Positions 1 through 12,500 of a stretch of DNA of 64,000 nt are shown piece after piece. This DNA is from Diplonema japonicum. Lineage: Eukaryota > Euglenozoa > Diplonemea > Diplonemida > Diplonemidae. The position numbers and the translations under genes were made by a program. Under the pieces are notes generated by a model. It had not been told where the DNA came from, searched no databases, and saw nothing but the letters and a program-made list of their open reading frames with translations. Positions within the stretch are counted from its first letter, which is position 1. Every line of letters starts with the position of its first letter. The stretch lies in assembly GCA_964019335.1 (NCBI GenBank), contig OZ025692.1, forward strand, positions 7,501-71,500, read 5' to 3'.

Positions 1-481
1 TTGTCCGGTTCCTCTTCCTCACTTGCCGGGTCGAGCGGAACGGTTTTCGGTCCCGCACTGGCGTGTGGGCTTATGTAGGGGACTGCTCCTGCTATGATCC
101 TCCTGATCTGGTAGGCTACCACCGGATCCCTCTCCTCCTTCCACAGCCTATTCGTTTCAGGGTCAGCCCCAGCCTCGAGTCCTCGTACCGTGCTCCTTTC
201 CTTCGTGAGGTCCCCGCACCGGGCCTTCCTCACAGCTTCCCTGAAGACGTGTCCTCTTTCTGGCCATCCCATGTTCTTGCAGTCCGTCATCGGCTCCAGC
301 TCCATCCGATGTACGGCAGCCATCTTTTCATCAGGTTCCCAACCGGACCTCTTGGCGCCCCCCCTTCCACGTAGCGTTCTGCTATTTTCTGCAACCTTTG
401 TCGCAGTCCTTCCTTTTCCATGCCCTCGGATATCATTTTGAGGGACCGGTACGCCACTAATGAGGTAGGGTCGTTGGTGTG
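1..481 (-). CDS. Partial unrecognised coding segment with a frameshift at a G7 run
   Basis: On the minus strand a stop-free frame of about 118 codons runs from position 356 to the left edge of the window, so the gene is cut off there. Its composition is coding-like, rich in Glu, Lys and Arg, and ends at the edge in a Glu-rich stretch. Upstream, between about 481 and 365, a different frame carries similar charged sequence. The two frames meet at a run of seven G (358-364, C on the plus strand); one additional G would join them. A loose internal similarity (DPTSLVAY and DPVVAYQ, each followed by an Ile-rich segment) supports one protein crossing the junction. I do not recognise the family. It could be a real gene with a sequencing indel, a decaying copy, or part of a mobile element. 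No start codon can be chosen. Confidence 0.4.
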
Positions 482-3111
482 AAAAAAAAAAAAAAAAGAA
501 GAAGAGACCATGCCTTCCTCTCGGGTTAAATTTGTCATTGTGGGCTTGATTTTCATATTTATCATCATTTTTAATTTTCATGTTTGTCATATCAGTGGGC
601 TTCCCCTAGTATTTGTGTGTCTTTTGAAACAAAAAAAAACACTCACAAGTCCCCACTTTTTATTCTTTTCCCCCCCAAAAAGAAGTTTCGTGCGGGGTGC
701 ACTCCGCCCCGTTCCACTTTCTTCCTCTGTAGCTTAGCAAGCTGTTCAACGTGTTGTTTATTTTTCCCCCTCAAAAAAAGCCCCCGGCCCTTGGGCCAGG
801 GTGTTCAAGTGGGGAGGAGGCGCGTCCCTCCTGTTATTTAGTTCCTCCGAGAGGGTGGTCCCGCAAAAAAACCCACTCTTGTGTTTTCTCTTTTTTTAAT
901 CTCAAGACCTACCGCCAGCGGTGGTTCCATCCCCCCCCCCCCCCCCCCCCTTTTAAATAAAGCTATGGTGTTTCAATGAATCTCGCTGCCGCAGATGTGT
1001 TAAAGATGACTGGGGTTCACTCTAGCGCACTACAAGGTCCACACACGGGACACCCATAAAAGGGGCCCTGGAACCCTGCCGTGCTAGGGGTCTCAGCACC
1101 CATTGGCTCAGCTTTTTCTTTTTAAATTTAAATTGGGCTTTAATAAACTTCGAGCGCTTGGCTCATTGCACTGCAAGAGCCACATCCGGGCACCCCGATA
1201 AAGGGCCCCTGGACAACTTGCCGTGCTGGAGTCGCAAGACGTCGGTAAAAAATGATAATCAGTTGTCTTCTTTGTGCCGAGTAAGGGCTTACTTCTGCAC
1301 TATACCTTCGCTTTAAACATCGCAGATATTGATGTGTTGAAATGCTTGGAGCCTACTATTGCACTGCAAGAGCCACATCCGAGCACCCCGATAGGGGCCC
1401 TGGACAACTTGCCATGCTTTCAGCTTTTCTTTTTTTTTAAATTTGGGAGTTTCAACAAATCTGGAATGTGTTGTGTTTGCTGGGGCTCACGACAGCAGAA
1501 GCTCTTGGAGCCACAACAAATATTAAAGCACAAAGGGATTCCAAAGCCCTGCTGGTGCAGCTTATCGAAGAATGGTTGTGCGATAGAAAAAGAGAAAATG
1601 CCGAGGTTTGCTTAATTTTTGTCACTGCCCCTGGCACAGACTTCTCTGCAGTGACTCGCTTAAAGGGAGGTGTCGTTACTCACCTAGACCTAGCTAATGG
1701 TCTTGCTGCCCGGGGGAGGGAACAAACCCAATGTACGGAAGGGACAAGGGCGGAACGGGGAGAGGGCAACACAACCCCCAACCCCGGACGACGGCGAGGT
1801 GGAAGCGAGGCAGCAGAACACGATCGAGCAAGTAGACTGTAGCTTTAGAATCGTTGGTAGGAGGTTGGTCAGGGTTTGCCCTTGCTCTCGCTTTTCTCTG
1901 ACTTCCTTTGCCTTTCCCATTTTTACAGCCTTAGGAACATTTTTTATCTTTGGCAGGCAAGCTAGAGTAGCATTTTTCTTGTGTCTTTATTGGTTGTTTG
2001 CTGGTAATGCCTGTCCTGTTCTGCTGTGCTATCCATTCCCTTTCACAAATACTTTAGTATACTTAAGTATCTGTACTTCTTGGAGAACCTGCCTGAGAGA
2101 TGTGCTTGACAAGCCACGCACTGGGTGCAGCAAGAGACACTGCTGAGCACAGCTACTTCGCTTCGATGTTAAAAGGACTGTGCTGTCGTGCATACATAGT
2201 GTAAACCTGTGGTGTGGTAGAACATAAGGAAATGCCACAAAGCAGGGCGAGGCTTAGATGAATGAAATAGGAAAGAATCGATAAAAACTAGCGTTTTTGT
2301 GGCCATAGCTAGTTTTAATGTGACGATGAAGCGAAACCCGCAGTTTGCAACAAGAAGGGTCTGAACAGGTCGTAAGTCCTTACACGTAAGTGACAGCTTC
2401 GGTATGACCAAAAAGATAGAAAGATGGAATATATTTAGAGAAATAGTGAAGAACACCTCAGTCGTTAACTCTACCTTTCAAACCACTTCAGACGTGTGCA
2501 CCAATCTTCTTGTGCGCCCACATGGCCCCTTGCACCGAGCATACGTTCTCCCCTCCGCAGCACCACTTGCACCCGTAGTACCCAAATGATGGCTCACTCT
2601 TGCAAGTACTCTGGCATCATCATACTGCATTCATTCTCGTGTTTCGGGGAAAGTTCTTCCTCCAGCTTGTTTGCTCGCTTTTATTTTTCTTCAGAGTGCA
2701 GTTGGCATTAAAAAAACAATAAACAAGAATAATAAAGCATTTGTAACTTACGTTAAAAAGCCTAAATTAACCGTTACAGAATTAACTGGGGCAATGTGGA
2801 AACACTGCTACGACAGATCAATGAATCCGCAGAGCAACAAAACGGACGTTTTTAGGAACTGGAAGATGCAGAAATCAAGAAGAATACTTAGTAACCAAAT
2901 GAGGAACCAATCACTTGTACTGATGTTGTTGTTTTCAGAAAGGAAGTGACAACCGACCAGACAACAGACAATACCGAATAGGTGCATGACATAAGCAAGG
3001 TGCAAATAAGTGGTAGGGAGGATCGTGTCGCGTATGTGCGTCAAAAAATTATATGCCTTCAGATGATTGTGTTGGGCGATCTGTGAGTGTTGCTGTGCAG
3101 TAGTTTTTATA
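482..3111. other. Long spacer, no convincing gene
   Basis: This 2.6-kb stretch has only short open frames on both strands, and none shows a recognisable domain. It holds a 16-base A run just after 481, a 20-base C run at 931-950 followed by an AT-rich TTTTAAATAAA, and several T- or A-rich tracts. A diverged repeat family occupies roughly 975-1490. The part next to the giant gene (about 2650-3111) is AT-rich and probably contains that gene's 3' untranslated region. An open minus-strand frame at 2808-3080 could be an extra last exon of the giant gene, but the evidence is weak. I see no tRNA or rRNA. Confidence 0.5.
1026..1418. repeat. Three diverged copies of a ~60-bp dispersed repeat
   Basis: Copies lie at about 1026-1085, 1168-1227 and 1361-1418. 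Copies 2 and 3 are close to each other and share the core GCACTGCAAGAGCCACATCC, a CACCCCGATA motif and GGACAACTTGCC. Copy 1 is more diverged. Copies 1 and 3 are each followed by a CAGCTTTT(T)CTTTTT...AAATTT tract, and similar TTTCAA..AATCT..TGTGTT sequence occurs near 975 and 1450, so the full unit is larger than 60 bp. I see no protein in it and no clear terminal inverted repeats. It may be a short non-autonomous element or a decayed duplication. Confidence 0.6.
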
Positions 3112-3545
3112 TCATACATCATAAAGTGGTGTGTCGGCCACCACAGGGGCAGCGCACCCCTCGAAAGTCACACCGTTTATCTTAGGTGACGCCGAATTCA
3201 ATAAGCGTATGCCAACGAGGCCGCGCAACTAGTGAAAAGGTGGTCTAACGAATGGTCACATACTCGTATGTTTTTGATAGTTATTTCGTCAGCGGCAAAA
3301 AGAGTAATCGCTGTGCCAAACTTGCTCCCCGCATCCACAACTACATCTACACCCGTTCCTATCCCCTGGATAGTGAGAGAGCGCGGTACGCTGCTCATAC
3401 GAATAGGCGGGTATTCCCCTTCCAGAAGCACAATCACATCAAAAGGCCTCGAGCCCAACAATGCCTCGTCTACAGAAGGGAAAGGGTGCGTCTCCGTCAA
3501 GCCCAAGCTCTCAGAACCAATATACCTCACTTTAGCTGCGGTTTT
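3112..3545 (-). other. C-terminal beta-helix-like segment spanning a 35-nt intron
   Basis: The last ~130 residues repeat short strands of the type SLTIQGIGTG, AITLF, ITIKNI, VGIRLLNSASPKINGVTFEGC. This is the pattern of right-handed parallel beta-helix proteins (pectate-lyase-like, NosD/FBXO11 type). The pattern is continuous only if the intron at 3229-3263 is removed, which is the main support for that intron. Only a few coils are present before the TGA, so the domain is short or continues in another exon. Confidence 0.6.
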
Positions 3546-6500
3546 TTTCGACTGTTGCTTCACGTACAACGTCCTTCCGGATTCCTGCTCTGTGAGCTCA
3601 CGCAACCTCCGTGTTGCGCTTGGGTCAGGCTTGTCTATTTGCATATCGTCAGCGAAGCGTGCTTTCTCTTGCTCTTCTTGGAAGGCTTCCTTCAGCCGTG
3701 TTGCCAGAGGTGCCGCTGGGCGCCTTGCAATGATCTCTTCTCGCTGTGTTGCATATTCCGCATCGAAGTACTCATCTGCCTCTGCATAGTGCCTCACCCA
3801 GTTGATACCTTCCGTCAGGGATCGGGGCTCGACGGGCTTCTTCCGCCCTGGACGCGTGGCGTGTCTGAAGATATGCGCTGCACGGATGAAGTCGCGAAGG
3901 AACTTAACGCTGCGGATTCCCTCATTCCAGCTAGGCGTGGGCTTACCCATTTTTGCAAGCTCCTCAACATCACTGATGTAGGGGAACTCGGGCTCCGCAA
4001 TGTTTTCCCAGTTGTGCAGCTCCTCTTTATAGTCACTGCTTGAGGCATTCAGGAGCACTTCGAACTCCTCTTGTGTGATTCCCAACTCATACTTCGCATG
4101 GTGAGATGCCCACAACATGCAGCTGTCTGGTGTTATCAGTGGGCCCAAGTCGGGTGATGCCTTCACAATCGAGTCCTTGAAGAAGCTTATAGCTTGGTAG
4201 AACTGGTGCTCATTTATCAGCTTGAGTGCAGTGTTCCACAACTCACATTCTTTCATATGAGACTCAATCCTCACAAGCACAGCATCAAGGGACAGGCTGT
4301 ACTCCGCTGCTGCCAATTCAATCATTTCGTCTAAGGGTTTTAGAGTGCTGCCACTGCATATGCCTGCGAAGCCATCCCTTCCATAGCTGCACGCCATGTA
4401 CAACAAGTGGATGCCGACGATATCCTTGTTGCGTTCGAAAGATAATTCAGCAAGGTTTTCATAATCCTCTCCCGTGAGCAGGAAAGCTACGCCTCTAGTG
4501 TTCATAAGGTTGCTACTTTTCTGTGTGCCGTGCAACTGTTGCTGCATCTTCGAAGCAGCCACCCCTATTGCCTCGCGTTCGTGCTCGATGGGCACCGACT
4601 CGGGAGTTGGTTTGGAAGAGTCTGACTTAGCATCGCTGCTGACACTGCTCTGGATGCATTCAGCCGAGCCCTCACTGCTCTTGGGGAAAAGACCTTGCAC
4701 CTCGTCCAAGTCATTGCTGATGTCATGAAGGTTGCGCACCGGCGCACCCTGAACTTCAAATGCCGCCAAAGCATCCTGCAAAGGGGTTTCTGCATCGCAA
4801 ATATCTTGATCCACATCCGAGAGTACCATTGGTAGAAGCCCTGCGACGCAACCCACCTTGTTTTGTATGAAGGCAGTCGAAGGCTGCGTCAGGAGCGGCG
4901 GGTACTGCTTAGGCAAATTGCCCATTAGCTTTGGTGCAACTCCCTTCTCCTCGCTTCCCTGGTGCGTAGTCTGTTCCTGAAGCTCTTGAATTTCACACAT
5001 TTCAGTCTTCTTTTCGTTTCCAAGAGGGCTTTTTGGAAAGACAGATGCGATCTCGTCCTGGTCTGCATCCGAGTTCAACATCGATAGCTTCATCAAAGTC
5101 GACCTGCGTCGCTGGAGCTTTTGCGTCTCAGGTTGCTTCTGGTGCTCATCACGATTTGTGATTGCATCAGTGAAAATTCTAGAGGTTTCCGTGTTTGGGT
5201 TGAGCTTTGTCGCCTTCGCAAACTTCCTGAGCTCTTCGCTGGAATAGAGAGGCACGTGGATGAAGGGGTAACAAAAAGCGATTGCCATCCCCTCTGTTAC
5301 CACAATAGCAAAGATACAATTCAACAGCAGCTTGTTGGGTGTGTTGTCAAAAGGGGACCACACGCCGTGCAGGAGCCCAATCACGACAAACAACAGCAGT
5401 GCCGTAAAATTCAGTGACAGGACACCTCGCACACATGAAAGAGGCGTCCTCCCAGACATCAGACGCAGCAATATATGACCGTGCTTATACTGCTGCTTCA
5501 GAGACACTTGGTAGAGATCTTCATGCAGCCACGCCATGAAGCTAAATGGTGCGGATTTTAATTCGTGCAACAGAGTAGCTCCCTTCGAATGCGAGACAAT
5601 CTTCAACGAGCGGCGTCGTAGCGCAGGGCCGTGACTTGATCGCACGTTTTGATTGTCAACACTTTCGGCCTGCTCAGGCATGAGTACCACATCTGAAGTC
5701 GGACACCAGTATTTCAGGATAATTTTCATTTTATTCTCTCTCCGCTTTACATCAGTCCTAAGAGCGGGTGCCAACGTCACAACCACCAACAATGCAAAGT
5801 AAGCCACAAGAGGGATCTTGAAATATTGTGCTCGGATTGTGTCTTGCAAACTGCTGTACTCGAATGGGAGTTGCGGCGGGAGCTCATCAGCTACTTCACC
5901 TGGAAACTGTAAAAGTGGCATCACAGTGAAAAACGACGTATGCTGTGTCTCACACACCCACCCTCCAGAACTGACGTGCACCAACTTGACTCCCTTTTGA
6001 GACCACTGCTTTTTGTGCTCGTCCCAGTAAACGCAAGCCCACGGCTCCGAGGTGTTAACAGGATTCTGGGGATCCTCATTGATGGTGATCCTGATGGGGT
6101 GTGCAGCCAGTCCGCTTACCCCGATAGGCTCCGAGTGCAATTTAAGTTGCAGGTCAACAACAGGGTACTTGGATGCTAAACTAAGCGGCGGTTCCTCAAA
6201 TACTATTGTTTGGATGTCAACGAAGTCGGTGACGTCAAGTCGTTTGGGTGCCCACTTGTAGGTGTTTAGACTCACCACAGTCCTATTGTATGTACTGCCG
6301 AATTCGTCAGTTGTAACCATTGGGTAGTCAAGCCTTACCATGAGAGGTGGCGACACTCTGTGCACACACGTCTTGCTCCCTACTACCTCCAGACATTGAT
6401 GTTCCCCAGGAATAGAAGTCGAAATGTAGCCAACCGCAAGAAGATCCGCCAAGTGCTGCAGAGAAGAACTGTGGCTCGTGAGCTCCAGTTTGCTTAGATA

Positions 6501-9500
6501 GCTAGACACATTCGCAACGTGGTTAATATAAGCCATGAGCTGCCCAATGGTCTGGCTGAGATCCGCAGCTGACGCAGCATTGATTTTTGACACATTGGCA
6601 GAAAAGGTGCTGTTAGGATGTTCGCCATTAACGTAAGAAAGCAGTTCGATGGCAGTCTCGATAAATGACTGTGTGACGTCTGCTGCACTTGCCGAAGACT
6701 TCCTGAGGATCTGAGCCACAACTTCAGTGGCGGGGCTCGTTGGTGCCCCCATCCTCCCGTCGCGGACACCCGATACCAGTGCATTCAATAAGCCTTGTCT
6801 CTGCTGCTGAGTAGAACTCGCTTGCAGGATCTGCCCACCTCTTTTGGCACCGGACAATGCATCTTGTTGAGACTTTAGGTCCATAACATGCAAAGCATTC
6901 AATACGCCTGACTGCAGCGAGTCCCCAGTCAGCGTTGCCGAGTTACTGAGCACATTATCAACTACCCCCGACACATCGCTACTGCCTAGGCGCTGTGCTG
7001 TTACTTCTACCGAAGCTTCTAAATATGCGGACTCGCCGTAGCTGTCGTAGACGGTGACCCTGAAGGTGACAGTGGACGTTTTCACGACGTGAGGGCTCAG
7101 AATGACGAGCACGGATCTGATGGTAGGTGTGGTAGTCAATCGAAACTGCTCCTGCTTCCCAGCAGAGGTGATGAAGTATCCTAACGAGTAGCTAAGCTCT
7201 GTAGCTTCCGGATCGCTCCACCCCTTAGCGATCAGCTCGATATCATCGACACCTCCTGCAATACTGTTTGCAGTCGGTCCTTTAATGGAGAAACTCCCGG
7301 CTGCAGGTGGCTTATTCACCACAATACTTATGGAAGACATCCCGGCGGCTGCGGCCCCGGGTGCCGTAACGTTAAGTGTAAACGTATAGTCTCCGGATAG
7401 GGTGCCTGCTGGGATTACCAAGTTTTCTTTCGTGTTTCCTAGCTGTGTAGTGCTGAGATCAAGAGTTGTTCCGCCCGAAACGGTCCATAAAAATGACAAG
7501 GATGCCACTTCCGAGTCAGAAGTCACCTTCCCTAGCAGTAGGAGTTTTGATGATGGATTGTGCATGTTGTTCGGCAGAGACTGCCACAAAGAATCAGTGG
7601 CCGGTTGCATCCGGATTATCTCCACAATAGGGATTGCGCCTGCAACCACTGTGGCGTGCACAGAGACTGGACTGGAGACATGTGAACCTTTTGAGACCAC
7701 AACTGTAAATCTGTACGCCCCGACTGGCATTTCACCCCCGGTCTCAACTTTCCAAACTCCTGCTTGCGAACTGCTGCCACTACAGGTTTGCAGCTTTCCT
7801 GTGCTTTGGCAAACTACAGTGTTGCCTCCAAGAACAAAGGTGCCCTGACACCCCTTGTCCACCCACATGCCATCTCCCTGATTGCCGCCGTAGGACACGT
7901 GAAGCGTACACGTCCCAGCTAATACCTTTGACAGTGTTGGATTGAAAGGATGGTCAGCGTTGCTCAAGCAGTCCCCGTCGGCATCTAGTATACATACAGA
8001 CCACACGTAGCTCATTTGCTGAGGTGAGCCATTAGGGTCCACGCTGCTTGTAGCGTCGATGCAAAGATGACAGCCAGATGAAGGTGCGGCAGAGGGCACC
8101 ACCCGATCGCCCCCAGAGATGAATGCCACAAGCGGTTCAAAGACAACTTCTACAGAAATGTCCACAGTCGACACCAACAACGGGTGATCTGCTGAAGTGA
8201 GATCCACTCGGAAAACATAAATTTCGCCAGCTGTTAGAGTAGAGGAAGCGATATCCAGCGTTGAAGTCGATGCAGAAGAACCCAACACCAAAGAAACGTG
8301 CGAGGTACACGACCAAGCAAATGACAGCATCGCTTTTTGTGCTGCAGTGACTGTTGTTACATTCCCTCCTTTGCAATTAGCAGGACCGCCGTTCACCTGC
8401 AGCTTTGTTCTCAACATCCTTTTTGTGGTTCGGTAAACTGAACCCACCACCTCCATCCTGGGGTATGACAAGACGCTTACTGTGACCTGTGTTGTGGCAC
8501 CACCAGCGTTCCCGAAGACGTCTACAGCTGTTAGCATGAAGCTATGCGTCCCCATTGGGACGATGTCTGCAGGAAGTGGTACTAACAAACTCGTCTCATT
8601 TTTCAAAATCTCTTTAAGAGCAGCGATCGCCAAACTATCAGTACTCGTCGTTGTCATACTCCAGCTGTAGGTTGGAGGGGTGGGGACGGTGTGCGTAGAA
8701 GAAAGAGCATCTAAAACAACTCCATCACACGTTCCAACAATAGACGGTGCTTGAACTCTTGGTATCGGGGCTTGGGTCACAGTGCCACCAATGGCGCTTG
8801 AGATTACATGATCATCAGCGCCACAGTTTGCAAATTTGCTGCTACAAGTCAAGTCTAGCACCTTCAGTACCACGCCAACTATGTCACCAGGACGAAGCGT
8901 AAAGCCGGGACCGAGTGTTGTCTGCAGTACCTTGTTTGATGTCCACGTGCAGGAGCTACCTATGCCAAGGGCAGCAAGTACAGTGCTGTCCCAGTACGCG
9001 GCACAAGAGGTGGTCACATCGGGATTTATGACGCTTGCTCCTCTGTCAGTAGATCTTGCAAAAGTAGCAGTCACAGCAGTTCCTGTGGACAGAAAGGCAA
9101 ACACGGGCCCATTATTAACACGCGAATAGTCAACGGCAACAGGCAGCTGCGTGATCATGGTTCCCGTTAGGCTGTCAGAGGCTACAGTCACCTTGAAAGC
9201 TACACTGCCCACGAACTTCTGATGCACAAATACTCCTAGGTGCAGTTGCAGAGGTGTCTCGTATGAGAAAGACCTCAGCTTACACATCAGCAGCTTGTCG
9301 TACGCGTCTGTCAACGCAAGCGGCACACAGGAAGGAGGGAATGCATTGAACCACGCCTTTCCTGATGTAGCTAAAGTAACATTCACAACAGGCTCCCTCA
9401 CGACAGATCTCTCTGCCACGGAGGCTAAATCTACCAGGATGATGCCACCGTACTGTGCAAACGTGCCGTTGGGGTTGCTGATGACACTCTGGACGGACGG

Positions 9501-12500
9501 CTCTTGCACGTTGTACACAAGTCTCTTGGAGGCAGTGTCGATGTTGTCACCTGTCAGTGTTGCTTCAAACAGCAGGTCACCTGTGAAGGTGTAGTTGTGT
9601 GAGACCTTGAAGGAGGCAGAGTGCTCCTCAAAAGGGCGCACGTCTGTGTTTATGCAGTAGAGGGTATTTTCGTTGACCATGTAGCACATGTTGGGGACCA
9701 CCTCCCAAACCGCACCTGTCACCTGCACAGTGATCCGCGCGTTTCCGATCCACGAGTCGGCAAGGTTCTTGAAACCCAAATAGTACTCCCTGTGCTGCGT
9801 GTAGATCACAGTACTTCCGTTGTCATAAACGTCAAAGCTGAAAGCAGCATTGCTAATGGGGAACAGAGTTTCCACAACAACAATATCGCTGTCTTTGTTG
9901 TAAGGGACGGCTGCTTCCACTCTTACACTAAGGGAGCCCCGTTTCCCTTTTGGAATGTACGCCATGAACCCAACTGCCGTGTCCTGTGCCTGTGTGACAG
10001 GAGCTACTTCTGTGCAGTTAAAACCGTTTAGCAGCGAGAAGCAGTCTCCAGGCGTAAAGGCCCAACCATTGCCCAGGTGGACTTGGAAGTCAGTTATCTC
10101 AGCAAGTACAGTTCCACGGTTTTTGAAATACATCACAAAGGAATGGTTCTTGCCTGTCTGCACTCTCGAAGGTCCAACAAGTACCACATATACGTCTCTG
10201 CGTTCCGCTTTGCAGAGCGTTGCATTTTCCTTGCAGCCATAGGTACTCACAGCAGGATACTCCGGCATAACAGTTGTGTTGAAAAGGAACTTCTGCTGCA
10301 CAACTGCCGTTACATTTACTGTGTCATCTGCAGGTGAGTCGACAAAGAGCGCAAACTGGTAGGTATTGGCCACTCCTTCAGCAAGGCGTTCGAAGTGACA
10401 CGTGGCTATCGCACTTGAGAGCGTGCACCCCTGAGGCAGCGATACGAATTGCGAGCCATGTGTTGTCTTAAGAGTTGCTACTACCAGATCTATTACTATG
10501 TTTCGGACATTAAGTTCATAAAGCGACACATGCCCATAGCGAGGAATGTTTAGAGGGTGTATAGAGGCATAGAAGCCATCTTTTTCTATGGAGACTGTGC
10601 TGATGAGGCGGTTGTTGCCAGGAGGTGGGACCTGCCCCGGGATATCAATGACGGTATGGTCGAAGACATATGTGTCTGCTACTAGTGTAAGATGCTGCGA
10701 CAGCCCTGCCATGACCCAGCCCACGACCTGGTACGAGTAGACTTCTCCGGTAGGGGGTATCTCACTCGCCAAGCATACTATCTCAAAGCTCGTTACCTGG
10801 CATTCTGTTGGGTATGTCACTCCAGGTAATGAGTTGTGGAACAACTGCATTCCCGTTTCGACACCTACCCACGTATCAACACCCATCTGGTTCCATACAG
10901 AGAACGGGTTACTGACGGTGTTCAGTACCTGGGCATCTCTGCGCGTTGTGACTGTGGCGTCACCCAAGACTTTGACTGACGCGTAAGCGGACATATACGA
11001 AGGGCCATGATTCACCACGTCAACTGTGAAAGAAAATTGCGAGTTCTGTTTCGCATAATTTCTGAATGTAGTGCCCACGGCCACGTCCCCCAGCTGTACT
11101 GCAAATCGTTCCTTGGTGATTAGAAGTACGCTTTCATTGAGCATAACACGGTTGCTGATTGTGCCCGCAACGTCGATCGAAATGTTGCCTCTGAAACCTT
11201 TGCTCACAAACACGTCAATCAGCAACTCATTACTGCCACCAGGCGACGTGTCGCCGAACCAACAAAACAGTGAGTTCTGCAACAACGGATTAGTTACGCA
11301 TGCAGTAGGGGGGCTCTGCACCACACCACCGTTGCTCACCGTCACCGTCGCGTTACCACCAGCCACCCAACCAGTGCCAGTATTCCTAAGAGCGACAGAG
11401 AATGGCGTTGAGAAGCCAGCGCTCAAAACTGAAGCCTCGGAAACCATAAACTCGGCACTTGGCAGTGCCACGCCGAAGGAGGCTGAGTCACTGTTATCAG
11501 AAGTGTTCGTGTCGATGTTGCCTGTTGTCGCCACAATAGTTAGCCCGCACTCTATCGACACCCACCGAGCTGGCACGAAGTTCACAGAAACGGAAGTCAC
11601 ACTCCCCACATGAACATCGCCAAGGCTGCAAGTAGCCACATCACCGTTTGCAACGCATTGCGAAGGAAGTGATGCGAATGAGCCCGGCAACGCTGTAAAG
11701 GTCACGACCACACCACCGGCGCTATAGTCACCTATATTCTCAATAACCGCAGTCACAGGTATGCCTACTCCGGCATTAACGATGGTTCCCGGCACAAGGA
11801 GCTGCGCTGTGACATCGGAAGCAACGACGGGGATGTCCTGATAAATAGAAAGCGACAACGCACTGTTATACTCATCTGTCACCGTAAGCAGTAATCTTAC
11901 TGACCTCGAGGCTGCGGTATTGATGCCAATGGAAATAGATGACGTGTGTATGCCAGAAAACTCACCCATAGCGCAGCTAAATGAGGAAAGCGACAACATG
12001 GTGCACGATCTGATCACCAATGGAGTCACGATTGTGGCATCCTCCAAGGCCACATGGAGCTGTACTGACTGGTAAGCGATAGTTGCTGCTTCGGCAATCA
12101 CCGAAAAGTTGATGTACCCAACCACATCTGCTTCTAAAGCAGTAAGGTTCTCCCCGATCATTCTCATAGATTCACCAGTGTTGGATACAATCAAGCTAGC
12201 CTCGTTATTAGAGAACAACGCTTCGAGTGAGAGTACTGATATCGTAGCACCCACCCGGGTTGTAGCAGAGGTTCGACTCGTGGCGGTTATAATGTCTAGC
12301 TGCTGTGTTGCCAGGGGCGCTAGCTCAGCAATGGTGCAAGTGATAGTTGCCGGATTCCACTCGCCAGTGCAGAACGAAGGCATCAAAACTATGGTGCCAC
12401 CTGAAGCGGTGATCGTGACCGCAATGCCGGAAGACCATGAAGTACTGTGGACCGACTTTACCGTTATTGTCCAGTAACAATTGCTGGACCTCGTACAAAC

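Noticed and set aside
1095-1112. Resemblance of CATTGGCTCAG to the 3' part of the dinoflagellate spliced leader
   Set aside because: The match is short, lacks the rest of the leader and is not followed by a GT donor. It falls in a low-complexity spacer.
1468-1842. Plus-strand open frame of 124 codons in the left spacer
   Set aside because: It overlaps the repeat flank, has no recognisable domain, is matched by open frames on the other strand, and shows no splice or start context.
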